Program-made: the position numbers and the translations under genes
Assembly: GCA_963717745.1 (NCBI GenBank)
Contig: CAVQXJ010000031.1
Span: 62,001-126,000, forward strand
DNA length: 64,000 nt
Source: JACCXG01 sp963717745
GTDB lineage: Bacteria > Acidobacteriota > Vicinamibacteria > Vicinamibacterales > 2-12-FULL-66-21
Reading direction: 5' to 3'
Shown: positions 9,292 through 18,700 of the stretch, in pieces
How positions within the stretch are numbered: the stretch's first letter is position 1
Layout of the letters: each line of letters opens with the position of its first letter
The notes under the pieces: model-generated
The model's database searches: none
Seen by the model: the letters and a program-made list of their open reading frames with translations, nothing else
Told to the model about the DNA's origin: nothing

Positions 9292-10904
9292 TGTCGACCC
9301 TTGCAGACGCGGCGGTGCTTCTGAGCAACGTTGCGGGTCTGTCGATTCTGGTGAAGGCCACCCTGGTGCTCGGACTCGGGCTCGGCGCCGCGTGGCTGGC
9401 CGGGCGCCAGCGTGCGTCACTCCGCCATCTGCTGCTGGCCGCCACCTTCGCGGCGTTGATGGCGCTTCCCTCGGTGCTTCTCTTCGGTCCCGAAGTGTCG
9501 ATTGCGATGCCGGCCGCCCGCCGGCTCGACGTCCGCGATTCGCAGCAGACAACAGTCGTCCGGAACGACGCGGGCCCGGTGACCCGGGCCCATGCCACCG
9601 CGCCGGCCCAGACAGTCGCGGCGTTTCCGAGTGTGGCGGCCCTCGCCGTGAGTCTGTGGGGCCTCGGTGCCATCCTGATCGTCGGCTCGCTCCTGTCCGA
9701 TCTCTGGCGGGTGCGGCGGGTCGTCCGGCAGGGCTTGCCGTGGATCGATCGACAGCACCGGGTCGATGCCATCGCCGGCGAGAGTGGCGTGCGTAGACCC
9801 GTCACCGTGCTGCGGCACGAGGACGTGCCCGCGCCGTTCACCTGCGGGCTGTGGCGGCCGACAATCGTGTTGCCGGCGGATGCGGCCGAGTGGAGCGACG
9901 CCGATTTGGACCGGGCGCTCGTCCACGAGCTCGAGCACATCCGCCGCGGCGACTGGGCGGTTCAGCTCGCGGCCCGCGTGGCGTGCGCCTGCTACTGGTG
10001 CCATCCACTGGTCTGGGCGGCGTGGCGCCGGCTCTGCCTCGAAGCGGAGCGCGCGTGCGACGACGCGGTGGTGCAGCGGGCGGAGCGGACCGACTACGCC
10101 GAGCAGCTGGTGACAATGGCGCGGCGGATGTCGAGCGGTCACGCAGAAGCGGTGCTCGGCATGGCGAACCGGAGCGACCTGGCCAGCCGGGTGACCGCAC
10201 TGCTCGATGGGTCGCAGCGCCGCGGCCGTGCCGGGCTGGTGCCGACGGCGGCGGCGATTGCCGCGGCGCTCGCGCTCGCGGCGCTCGTCGCACCGGTGCG
10301 TGCCGTGCCGCTGTCGCCAGACCAGGCTCGTTCGGCGGCCATGTCTTCGTCGGCGCCGGGCCAGGGCGCGACCGCGTCGGTACGACGCCGGCCGAATGCG
10401 CTCGACCGCGCGCTCTATGAAGCCGCGCGCGAGGGAGATACCGGCGCGATGGCCGAGGTGGTCGCTGCCGGTGCCGATCTCAATGCGGCGATCGCCGGTG
10501 ACGGCAGCCCGCTGATCGGCGCCGCGCGCGCTGGGCGCCTCGACGCAGTGCGATGGCTGCTGGAACGGGGGGCCAGTCCCGACCTGGCGGTCGAAGGCGA
10601 TGGGAACGCGCTGATCATGGCCGCAGCCGCGGGACACCTCGACGTGGTGACGCTGCTGCTGGATCGGGGCGCGAACGTCGAGCAGGTCGTCCCGCGCGAC
10701 GAGAACGCGCTCATTCAAGCCAGTGGCAACGGCCGGCTCGCCGTGGTCAAGCTGCTCGTTTCGCGCGGGGCCAACGTCAACGCCCGGGCCTGGGCCGACA
10801 CCGATCGCCCCGACGGCGAATGGCGGAGCCCGCTCGGCATGGCCCGGCGAGGCCGTCACACCGCCGTCGTGGCGTTCCTGCAATCTGCCGGCGCCGTCGA
10901 GTAG
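9288..10904 (+). CDS. M56 (BlaR1-like) membrane metallopeptidase with C-terminal ankyrin repeats
   Basis: In this 538-residue protein the N-terminal half is a BlaR1/MecR1-type peptidase. It has membrane segments at about 20-37, 47-66 and 115-135, and the zinc motif HELEH at 213-217. A downstream acidic helix EAERACDD (about 252-259) should supply the third ligand. A further membrane segment lies at about 322-342. The classic BlaR1 penicillin-sensor domain is missing. In its place, residues 365-536 hold about four ankyrin repeats (for example GHLDVVTLLLDRGANV), predicted to be outside the cytoplasm. It should cleave or inactivate the upstream repressor in response to a signal sensed by protein contact. 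The signal is unknown. Confidence 0.88.
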   Translation: MMSTLADAAVLLSNVAGLSILVKATLVLGLGLGAAWLAGRQRASLRHLLLAATFAALMALPSVLLFGPEVSIAMPAARRLDVRDSQQTTVVRNDAGPVTRAHATAPAQTVAAFPSVAALAVSLWGLGAILIVGSLLSDLWRVRRVVRQGLPWIDRQHRVDAIAGESGVRRPVTVLRHEDVPAPFTCGLWRPTIVLPADAAEWSDADLDRALVHELEHIRRGDWAVQLAARVACACYWCHPLVWAAWRRLCLEAERACDDAVVQRAERTDYAEQLVTMARRMSSGHAEAVLGMANRSDLASRVTALLDGSQRRGRAGLVPTAAAIAAALALAALVAPVRAVPLSPDQARSAAMSSSAPGQGATASVRRRPNALDRALYEAAREGDTGAMAEVVAAGADLNAAIAGDGSPLIGAARAGRLDAVRWLLERGASPDLAVEGDGNALIMAAAAGHLDVVTLLLDRGANVEQVVPRDENALIQASGNGRLAVVKLLVSRGANVNARAWADTDRPDGEWRSPLGMARRGRHTAVVAFLQSAGAVE

Positions 10905-10920
10905 CAGGATGAAAACCCCT

Positions 10921-10965
10921 GCGTGTCAAGGGAGAAGGGAGAAGGGAGAAGGGAGAAGGGAGAAC
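10921..10965. repeat. Family-2 GGGAGAA array
   Basis: Sixteen bases after the M56 stop comes GCGTGTCAAGGGAGAA followed by four more GGGAGAA-like units. The same lead-in GTGTCAAGGGAGAAGG occurs, in either orientation, at 26660, 33741, 42112 and (with one change) 49180, always just after a stop codon. Here only the purine-rich arm is present. Confidence 0.75.
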
Positions 10966-11004
10966 CTCGCCCGCCTTCGGCGCGTCGTGCCAGCGCGAAC
11001 GTCC

Positions 11005-11170
11005 GGGTGCTTTCAGAGGCTGATGGGCAATTCGGTGGCCGGTGAGCTTTTACAGGAGGGCAGGAGGTAAGGAGGAAACCAATAGTTTCCTCCTTACCTC
11101 CTGACCTCCTGTGATCGTGAGCGCCGCGAGTTGCCCCGGTCGCCATTCCAAGTGCGCTGGTAGTTGGCGA
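11005..11170. repeat. Family-3 element with AGGAGGTC hairpin, copy 1
   Basis: A roughly 165-base unit is shared with 47439-47610, including the stretch TGGCCGGTGAGCTT, the run ACAGGAGGGCAGGAGGTAAG and a tail TTGCCCCGGTCGCCA. Its centre is a near-perfect hairpin in which AGGAGGTAAGGAGGAAAC pairs with its complement a few bases further on. A shorter relative lies at 31847. With the family-2 array it fills the 310-base gap between the M56 and SecD genes. Confidence 0.75.
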
Positions 11171-11214
11171 CCGCAACCGTGAACACGTTGGCAGTGTGAC
11201 AGTGAATGGCGCTC

Positions 11215-12522
11215 CTATCGAGACCCGCGCAGCGTCAGATCGAACAGCGTCTTCGACACGAACACCGCGGTGAAGACGTTGGCGGCCAGTCCGAGCGTGA
11301 GCGTGGTCGCGAAGCCACGGATCGGGCTCGTGCCGAACTGGAACAGGATGGCCGCGGCGATGAGCGACGTGATGTGGGTGTCGACGATGGTGATCCAGAC
11401 GCGGTCGAAGCCGGCGCTCACCGCCGCTCGCGCGCTGCGGGCTCGCGCCCGCTCTTCCTTGATGCGTTCGAAGATCAGCACGTTCGAGTCGACACCCATG
11501 CCGATGGTCAGGATCAGGCCGGCGATGCCCGGCAGTGTCATGGTGACGGGAATGACCGCGACCAATGCGAGCAGAATCAGCAGGTTCAGGACGATCGACA
11601 CCAGGGCGTTCAGTCCCGTCAGCCGGTAGTACGCGAGCACGAACAGGACGACCAGTACGAGGCCAGCTGCAGTCGCAGTGAGGCCGGACCGGATCGACGC
11701 GGCGCCGAGACTGGCGCCGATTGTCCGCTGCTCGACGTACTCGAGATCCGCGGGCAGCGACCCTGACTTGAAGTTGACGATCTGCTCGATCATCTCCTCG
11801 CGACTGAGGCCTTGAATCTGCCCGTTGGCGTCGATGCGCGAGAGGATCGTCGCCACTGAGGCGACGCGGTCGTCGAGCACCGTGGCCAGCATCCGGTTGA
11901 CGTGCCGCGCGGTGAATTCGCCGAACCGCGCGCCCGCCTCCTGCTTCAACGAGAACGCGACGGCCGGACGATTGAGCTCGTCGGACGACTGGCGGGCGTC
12001 GCGCAGGTCGCCCCCCGAGACGACCGCGGCCTTGCGGACGACGTAGAAGACCGGCGGCTCATCGTCATTGCCGGCCGACGGTCCTGGCAGCAGCAGCAGA
12101 TCGTCCGGAAGTGCGTGGTCATAGGTCCGGAGCGCCGACTCGCGGTCCGGAAACGGGCCGCGCTCGACCAGCGTCAGCTTGAGCTGTGCGGTCGACTTGA
12201 TGATCGCCTTGGCGTGCTCGACATCGGCCACGCCCGGAAGCTGCACCAGGATCTGATCCTCCTTCCCATACCGGGTGATGACCGGCTCGGAGACTCCGAG
12301 CTCGTTGACGCGCCGCTCGATGGTGCGGATGGCCTGTTCGACCAGTTCGCTCTGCGCCGCGGGGGTCGGCTGACGCCCGGCGTCGGGCTTGACCCGCAAC
12401 ACCAGGTGGACGCCGCCGTTCAGATCCAGTCCGAGTTTGATGCTCCGGCCGGGCGGGTAGATCGCCCACAGGCACAACGCCGTGACCACGGCGATGATGA
12501 ACACACGCTGGTTCGTACGCAT
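11215..12522 (-). CDS. secD: Protein-export membrane protein SecD (solitary)
   Basis: This 435-residue protein has the SecD/SecF RND fold: an N-terminal membrane segment, then the SecD signature GLDLNGGVHLVL. A periplasmic region (about 45-255) follows, and six membrane segments contain GIAGLILTIGMGVDSNVLIF and IRGFATTLTLGL. It acts with SecF and SecYEG to pull exported proteins across the membrane using the proton gradient. I chose the ATG at 12520-12522 because GGAGG lies nine bases upstream. No secF is adjacent, although secD and secF are usually paired, so this may be a second copy. Confidence 0.9.
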   Translation of the reverse strand: MRTNQRVFIIAVVTALCLWAIYPPGRSIKLGLDLNGGVHLVLRVKPDAGRQPTPAAQSELVEQAIRTIERRVNELGVSEPVITRYGKEDQILVQLPGVADVEHAKAIIKSTAQLKLTLVERGPFPDRESALRTYDHALPDDLLLLPGPSAGNDDEPPVFYVVRKAAVVSGGDLRDARQSSDELNRPAVAFSLKQEAGARFGEFTARHVNRMLATVLDDRVASVATILSRIDANGQIQGLSREEMIEQIVNFKSGSLPADLEYVEQRTIGASLGAASIRSGLTATAAGLVLVVLFVLAYYRLTGLNALVSIVLNLLILLALVAVIPVTMTLPGIAGLILTIGMGVDSNVLIFERIKEERARARSARAAVSAGFDRVWITIVDTHITSLIAAAILFQFGTSPIRGFATTLTLGLAANVFTAVFVSKTLFDLTLRGSR

Positions 12523-12586
12523 TTCTGATCCTCCGGTTGACACACGAAGACACACCTGTGGCGGGTGGCCATGCGCGAACCGGCGA

Positions 12587-12928
12587 TCAGATGAGGAGCG
12601 GAGTGCTGTGCTGCTGACGGAGGCCCCGCGCCACTGGACATTGGGAAAGCCGCGGCGGGGCAGTGGGATGGAGGCCCCAGAAGCCCAGGGCTCCGGCGAG
12701 CTCGGCGTGGTGAAGCTGCGATCGCCAGAGCGACTCGGTCAGTGACGCGTGCTGGCGGGGTGCCGCGTTCCATCGCGACGGGGGCGGCTCCGGCACGTCA
12801 GAGGCGCTCGCCACGCATGGCGCGGGATCGGCCCAGGCCATGGCTGCCGACGGACACGCGGCGATGCTCTCGGCCACCGTCCACGCGGCGAGGCCGATCA
12901 GCGCAGCGAGCAGCAGGCGACGGAGCAC
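12587..12928 (-). CDS. Small secreted protein of unknown function
   Basis: This is a possible 113-residue protein starting at GTG 12928. Its first 25 residues read as a signal peptide (VLRRLLLAALIGLAAWTVAE). The mature part contains proline- and histidine-rich stretches, four cysteines and no domain I recognise. It lies 64 bases upstream of secD on the same strand and directly beside a 33-base inverted repeat, so its promoter would lie inside that repeat region. Because the region is GC-rich and the protein has low complexity, this call is tentative. Confidence 0.4.
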   Translation of the reverse strand: MLRRLLLAALIGLAAWTVAESIAACPSAAMAWADPAPCVASASDVPEPPPSRWNAAPRQHASLTESLWRSQLHHAELAGALGFWGLHPTAPPRLSQCPVARGLRQQHSTPLLI

Positions 12929-12953
12929 TCGACCATTGTGCTCCGGCCCTCTG

Positions 12954-13070
12954 TCAAATCCCAAATCCCAAGCTCCAAATCCCAACGCCCAATGGAGCCC
13001 GATTTGGGGGTTAATTGGGATTTGGGTCTTGGGAGTGGTTGGGATTTGGAGCTTGGGATTTGGGATTTGA
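12954..13070. repeat. Perfect 33-base inverted repeat of CAAATCC words
   Basis: The left arm at 12954-12986 (TCAAATCCCAAATCCCAAGC and on) pairs with no mismatch with 13038-13070. Each arm is itself a run of CAAATCC-type words, and the 51-base loop holds two more (GATTTGGG, GGGATTTGGG). It lies 18 bases past the SDR stop. It could form a very stable RNA or cruciform hairpin; function is unknown. Confidence 0.9.
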
Positions 13071-13088
13071 CTGAAGCCCCCGGCTGGT

Positions 13089-13793
13089 CTACCGGCTCGA
13101 GAGCGAGATCTCGTCGAGCACCGCGCGCGAGGGGAGGGTGGCGGCGAGCCACACGCACTCGGCGATGTCTTCCGGCTGGAGCATCGCGGCGCGCATCTCC
13201 GGGGATGGCGGCTGGGGGCGCTTGTCGAGCAGCGGCGTATTGATATCGCGCGGGAAGATCGAGCAGGCGCGGACGCCGTGGCCGCGTTCTTCGGCGTTGA
13301 TCTGTTGCGTCAATCCGGTCAGCGCGAACTTCGACGCCACGTAGGCCACACCGGCGAGATCACGCGCCATCTTGCCGACGTCCGAGTTGATGTTGACGAT
13401 GGTCCCGGTGCGTCGCTCGCGCATGCCGGGGAGGAATGCCCGGACGCAGTAGTAGGCGCCGTGCAGGTTGGTGGCGACGACCTGGTGCCAGTCGTCAATC
13501 GACAGCTCCTCGAAGCTGCGTCGCGGCACGTTGGTGCCCGCGGCGTTGATCAGGGCGTCGACCGCGCTGAACCGGCCGAGCACCGCCGTGCCCATCGCGG
13601 CGACGCTCTCCCAGCTGCTCACGTCGCACGGGAACGCGCTGACCCGGTCGGCGGCCGTGGCGAGCGCCGCGGTCTCGGCGATCGCCTCGCTCCGCCGGCC
13701 GATCAGCGCCACGTTCCATCCTGCGCCGGCGAACCTGAGCGCCACCGCCCGGCCCACGCCACTGCCTGCTCCGGTAATCACGGCTGTGCTCAC
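13089..13793 (-). CDS. SDR-family oxidoreductase
   Basis: This short-chain dehydrogenase/reductase of 234 residues begins VSTAVITGAGSGVGRAVALR, the glycine-rich NAD(P)-binding motif. The NAAG element lies near residue 84. The catalytic Ser-Tyr-Lys set appears as NINSDVGK and YVASK at about 135-155. I chose the GTG at 13793 because GAGGAG lies five bases upstream. The longer reading frame would be translated from a repeat. The likely reaction is reversible alcohol/ketone oxidation with NAD(P); the substrate is unknown. The FPRDINTPLLDKRP loop after the active site is typical of the 3-oxoacyl-reductase-like branch. Confidence 0.88.
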   Translation of the reverse strand: MSTAVITGAGSGVGRAVALRFAGAGWNVALIGRRSEAIAETAALATAADRVSAFPCDVSSWESVAAMGTAVLGRFSAVDALINAAGTNVPRRSFEELSIDDWHQVVATNLHGAYYCVRAFLPGMRERRTGTIVNINSDVGKMARDLAGVAYVASKFALTGLTQQINAEERGHGVRACSIFPRDINTPLLDKRPQPPSPEMRAAMLQPEDIAECVWLAATLPSRAVLDEISLSSR

Positions 13794-13851
13794 GACATCT
13801 CCTCGCGCTCGGATCATGGCCTGCATGCCCCGCGGCTTCAACCTCGCCGGG

Positions 13852-13993
13852 GTCAGTTTCCAGTTTCCAGTGGTTAGCGACCTCCCCAGATGTGTCGAAG
13901 TACGGCGACACGTTCTGACAAGGAAGAACACACAGAACTGACTACTGGGACCTGACCGCTCTGGCTACTTGTTACTGGCTACTGACAACTGAC
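13852..13993. repeat. Inverted repeat of CCAGTTT/TACTGGC words
   Basis: GTCAGTTTCCAGTTTCCAGT at 13852 onward is matched, inverted and with some mismatches, by TACTGGCTACTGACAACTGA ending near 13993. The right arm runs into the antiporter gene and encodes its last seven residues and its stop codon. Confidence 0.65.
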
Positions 13994-15558
13994 ACCCGCG
14001 ACGTTTCCCCTGCCGCCCCACCCATCTCCAGCCAGTCCAGCTCCTCCTCCACGACATGAAAGGCATCGTCGCCTATGGTGCCGGTGTCGCGCAGGTGGAG
14101 CAGCGTCTCGCGCGCCGCCGCGACCGCGCCGCGGCGCAGGCGGTCGTGCGGCGTCCGCGTGGTCCGACCCGTCTTGCCGGCGCGGGCCAGACGCTCGGTG
14201 AGCTCTTCGCGGACCGCCTCCGCCGGCGGCGAAGTGTCGCCGGCGATCGTGTCGAGCGCGGATTGAATCGCCCGGGTGCGGGCCAGCGTGGCCTCGCGGC
14301 CGACCAGGTCGTCGTCGTGCACGTCGAGCGCGATCAGCAGCGGTTTCAGGCTCAGTCCCTGCACGACGAGTGTGCCCAGGACCACGCAGAACGCGGTGAG
14401 CACGATCAGATCGCGGAACGGGAACTCGGATCCCGTGGACGATCCCGGCAGCGCGAGCGCGGCGGCGAGGGTGACGATCCCGCGCATGCCGCACCACGAC
14501 ACGATCAGGCTGCCGCCGAAGCTGGGCGTGATCTCGGTCTCGTGGTGGTCGCCGCCGCGCCCGGCCCGGGCCCGCATCCGCATCAGCGCCGCGCAGGCGA
14601 GCACCCAGACGACTCGCACGACGATGACGGTCGCGAGGACGGCGCCGGCGACCAGGAAATAACGCGTCCGCACCGCCGGCTCGAGCGCGTCGAGGACGGG
14701 CCGGATCTGCAGCCCGATCAGCACGAACGCCAGCACATTCAGCACGAACACGGCGCTCTCCCAGACCGCGTACGACGGCACGCGCATCTTCGCGGGGACC
14801 CAGGCGGGTGCCCGCCTGGCAATCGCGAACGCATAGCACACCGTCGTCAACACCGCGGAGAGTCCGAGATGTTCCGCGAGGATCCACACCCCGAACGTGC
14901 CGATGAACTGCAGGATCACGGAGGTCGGGACGTCTTGCACTCTCCGGGTGAACCGCAAGTAGAGCCACGCCAGCACCGGCCCGACGATGACGCTGCCGGC
15001 GATGCCGAGGACAAAGGCCGGCACCAGGTTGGAGGCATCGAAGTCCCTGGCCAGGGCCGCGCCCACCGCCACCCGGTACACCAGCAGTGCGGTGGCATCG
15101 TTGAGCAGACTCTCGCCGCCGAGGATGGTCATGATCCGGTGCGGAGGCCGCAGCTGGCGGAGAACAGCGGTTGCCGCCGCCGCATCCGGCGGCGCCACTA
15201 CCGCGCCGAGCACCACGGCAACCGACCAGGGGACGGCCGGCACCAGGAGCACCGTGACCCAGGCCACGGCCAAGGTGGTGACGCCAACCGCGCCGACGAC
15301 CAGCGCCGTCAGCGGCACCCAGTTGTCTTTGAGATCGCGCGGCGACGCGTCGTAGGCGGCGTCGAGCAGCACCGGCGCCACGAACAGTGCCAGCGCGAGC
15401 TCCGGCTCGATGGCGATGGTCGGCCGGTGGGGCAGGAACGCCAGGACCGCGCCGCCCAGGGCGAGAAACGCCGGGTACGGCGCACCAATGCGCCGCGCGG
15501 CCGCGGCCAGCAGGACCGCGGCAAACAGGAGGAGGAGGAGCGATTCGAACGCGCCCAC
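13972..15558 (-). CDS. Na+/H+ antiporter, CPA1 family
   Basis: This protein of 528 residues has twelve or so membrane segments and the hallmarks of bacterial NhaP/CPA1 exchangers. These are LGAVVAPPDAAAATAVLRQL and LGGESLLNDATALLVYRVAVG (about residues 130-180), including the paired Asp/Asn ion site. Later comes SWCGMRGIVTLAAALALP. A cytoplasmic tail of about 110 residues ends in VSVVSSQ, which is encoded by the arm of an inverted repeat. It exchanges sodium or potassium for protons across the inner membrane. GTG 15558 was chosen because the hydrophobic region begins right after it. Confidence 0.92.
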   Translation of the reverse strand: MGAFESLLLLLFAAVLLAAAARRIGAPYPAFLALGGAVLAFLPHRPTIAIEPELALALFVAPVLLDAAYDASPRDLKDNWVPLTALVVGAVGVTTLAVAWVTVLLVPAVPWSVAVVLGAVVAPPDAAAATAVLRQLRPPHRIMTILGGESLLNDATALLVYRVAVGAALARDFDASNLVPAFVLGIAGSVIVGPVLAWLYLRFTRRVQDVPTSVILQFIGTFGVWILAEHLGLSAVLTTVCYAFAIARRAPAWVPAKMRVPSYAVWESAVFVLNVLAFVLIGLQIRPVLDALEPAVRTRYFLVAGAVLATVIVVRVVWVLACAALMRMRARAGRGGDHHETEITPSFGGSLIVSWCGMRGIVTLAAALALPGSSTGSEFPFRDLIVLTAFCVVLGTLVVQGLSLKPLLIALDVHDDDLVGREATLARTRAIQSALDTIAGDTSPPAEAVREELTERLARAGKTGRTTRTPHDRLRRGAVAAARETLLHLRDTGTIGDDAFHVVEEELDWLEMGGAAGETSRVSVVSSQ

Positions 15559-15713
15559 GTCAGGTCGCCTATTATCGTCGCGCGGTGGCCCGGGCCATGA
15601 TCGCGGCCCTGGCCGGTCAGGCAATGAAACCGGTCCCACAGTTGTGGCCGGGCGGCGACGAATTGGCGGACTTCCACGGCCCGGCTGGACAGCGCAAGCT
15701 CAAGAAACTAAAA

Positions 15714-15733
15714 TGGTTGACCGGTTTCAACCA
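15714..15733. promoter_or_regulatory. Inverted repeat before the DUF1592 gene
   Basis: TGGTTGACCGGTTTCAACCA has 7-base arms around CCGGTT and ends 17 bases before the DUF1592 start codon. It could be an operator or an mRNA hairpin near the ribosome-binding region. No second copy was noticed. Confidence 0.4.
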
Positions 15734-15750
15734 CCTGGCCTGGGAGTTCC

Positions 15751-18700
15751 ATGACACGTTCGGGATTGTGCGTCGCCGGAACGGTGGCGCTCGCATCGCT
15801 GCTGTCGGCCCAGGCGCCGACCGTCGTCTCCCCGCAGCCCGTGGCGAGGCCGGCACTGCATCCGGCCCACGCGCCGGGCAGGGCCGCCGCCCGGCGACCG
15901 GCGGCGATCCCCCCCTCGACTTTTCAGAAGTACTGCTTCGAGTGCCACGGCACCAAGAAGCCCGAAGCGGGTCTCAGCATCCAGAAGCTGGTCAACGGGT
16001 TTTCGATCGGCGCTCAGTGGCAGCAGTGGGAAAAGGTCGCCGAGATGCTCGAGACCGGCATGATGCCGCCGCTCGACGCCGACGAGCACCCGACCGACGC
16101 GGAGCGGACGGCGGCAGCCGCGTGGATCCGCGATTCGCTGACCCGCTACGAGAGCGACCATGCGGGCGATCCGGGGCACGTCACCGTCCGGCGGCTGACC
16201 AGCGCCGAGTACGCCTACGCGGTCCAGGATCTCACCGGAATCGACGTGAAGTCCGGGATCGACACGTCGAACGATTCGGTGGGCGGTGAGGGCTTCGCGA
16301 ATTTCGGCGACGTGCAGTTCGTCCAGGACGAAAACGTCGAGCGCTATCTCGAGGCAGCCAAGCTGGTCGCCGATCACGCGGTGATCGGCGCCGGGCCGCT
16401 CGAGTTCTATTCCGATCCCGGCAAGACCGGCCTCGAGCTCTCCGCGCTCAACCGGATCAACGAGCTCTATTCGAACAAGGGCTTCCGCGTGGTGTCGGGC
16501 GAGGGGGGCAGGCCGTTCGGTCTCGAGCGCTACGGCAAGGCGCTCTACGTCGCGTGGTATTACAAGCACCGTGTCGCGCTGGGCGATCCCAAGGCGACGA
16601 TTCGCGGGCTCGCGGCCAAGGAAGGGATCACCGGCCGCTTCGCCGACCACATCTGGAGCGTGGTGAACAAGCCGAACACCGCGTATCCGACCCGCGAGAC
16701 CGTGGAGCGCTGGACCAAGCTGCCGGCGCCGACCGCCGACATTCCGGCCTCAGTCGCGAAGGGGCGCGCCGGCTGCGACGAGATTCAGCAGTTCCTGACC
16801 ACCTGGCCCAGCTGGTTCTTCGCGCGCGGCGATCTCGCGGCGGGCGGCGCCGGCGACGAGAGCCCGCTGGCGTTCACCGACGAAACACTGAAGGTCGACT
16901 CGACCCGGCGCTTCACGTATGGGATCGGGGTGCGGGGCGGTCGCGGCCGGGGCGGTCCGTCGACGCCGGGCCCCCAGAAGGTCTATCTGATTTTCAACGA
17001 CGTCGCTCCCGGTGCGAGCACGAACCCGGTGATCATCTGGCGCAATCCGCGGATCGTGACGCGCGCCGTGCCCGCCGGCCGTGGCAACCCCGGCGGCCCC
17101 GGCCTCACGGGTGTCACGCCTGTCGCGCCGGCGGCGAGCCCATCGGCCGGTACGGCCACTGCCGTCGCGCCGCCGCCGGTCGCAGCGCCGGCCGCCGGCC
17201 GCGGCGTTGCCGGCCCGGTGCTCTCGACCACGTCACTGCGCGCGTGGCTCTCGCCGGAAACCGCGTCCGCGCTGGCATTCGGCACCAGTCCCGACGGCAC
17301 CGCGCTCGGCCCTGACGACTTCGCGACCACCGGCACGATGTCGTTCACGATTGACGTGCCGCAGTCAGGCAATGTCTTGGAGTTCCAGGCCGACGCCGAG
17401 CTCGGCAAGGACCGCAACGCGGTCGTCCGCGTGATGCTGTCGGAGCGGCCGGAAGGCACGTCGCGCGACGCGCTGCAGCGCGTGATTTTCGGCGACCCCA
17501 AGAGCACGGGCTACGAGAAGTTCCGCGCCAACATGGCCGAGTACGTCTCCCTGCTGCCGCCGAACTCGCACGGCGAGGCCAATCCCGCCGACAAGGATCC
17601 GGTCCCGGCGCCGTTCGACAACACCTACAACAGCCCGGAGCACGATGCGTTCGTGCTGAAAGTGAAGTACCAGCGCAGCGACAGGTTCTTCAGCGAGAAC
17701 ATGGTCGACGGCGCCGATCGAGATCGCCTCAACCAGGCATGGAACGACCTCTTCGGATCGTGGCCGTACCACGACGCGTACCTCGGCATGCTGATCGATC
17801 ACTACGGCCTGACGCTGAAGAGCCGCCGGATTGACGATCTCGCCGCCGCGCAGATCGCGACCCAGCCGGCCGCGGCGCGGCCCTATCTCACGGCGCTCCG
17901 CGCGCATTACGACGAGGTGCGCAAGACCGAGGCCCTTGCCGAGCCCGGTCATGTCAACGATGCGCTGACTTTTGCCAGCCGCGCCTGGCGCCGTCCGCTC
18001 ACCGCCACCGAGAAGACCAGCCTGCGCGCCTTCTACCAGAAGTCACGCGCGCTGCATCATCTCGATCACGACGGCGCGATGCGCGCGGTGATTGCCCGCG
18101 TCCTCGTCTCGCCGGCGTTCCTCTATCGGGTCGAGACCGTTTCGCGCGGTCCCGAAAAGGCCCTCGACGGCTACGAGCTGGCCAGCCGTCTGAGCTTCTT
18201 CCTGTGGTCGTCGATTCCAGACGACGAGCTGCGGCGTGCGGCGGCGGCCGGCGAGTTGAACACGCCGGCGCAGCTGGCGAAGCAGGTCAAGCGGATGACC
18301 GCCGACCCGAAGGCGCGCCGGCTCTCGACCGAGTTCTTCGGACAGTGGCTCGGCTTCTACCATTTCGATCAGTATCGCGGGGTCGACACCGGCCGCTTCC
18401 CCGAGTTCACCGACCAGGTCAAGACCGCGATGTACGACGAAGCCGTCTCGACCTTCGAGTACATCGTCCGGCAGGACCGGCCGGTGAAGGAGATTCTGTT
18501 CGCCGACTACACCTTCCTCAACAAGCCGCTGGCGAAGTTCTATGGCCTGCCGCAGGAGGTGAAGTCGGAGGACAAGGTGGTGAAGGTGGATGGCGCGAAC
18601 GCGTTCAATCGCGGTGGCGCACTCCGTCTCGGCTCGGTGCTGACGACCACGTCGGCGCCGCTCCGGACCAGCCCGGTCAAGCGGGGCGACTGGGTGTTGC

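Noticed and set aside
12482..12745. Plus-strand open frame overlapping the secD start
   Set aside because: It overlaps the well-supported secD N-terminus and has no recognisable domain.
14056..15600. Long open frame opposite the antiporter gene
   Set aside because: It is rich in Arg, Gly, Asp and His with no domain, and mirrors the codon third positions of the antiporter. It is a GC-rich shadow.
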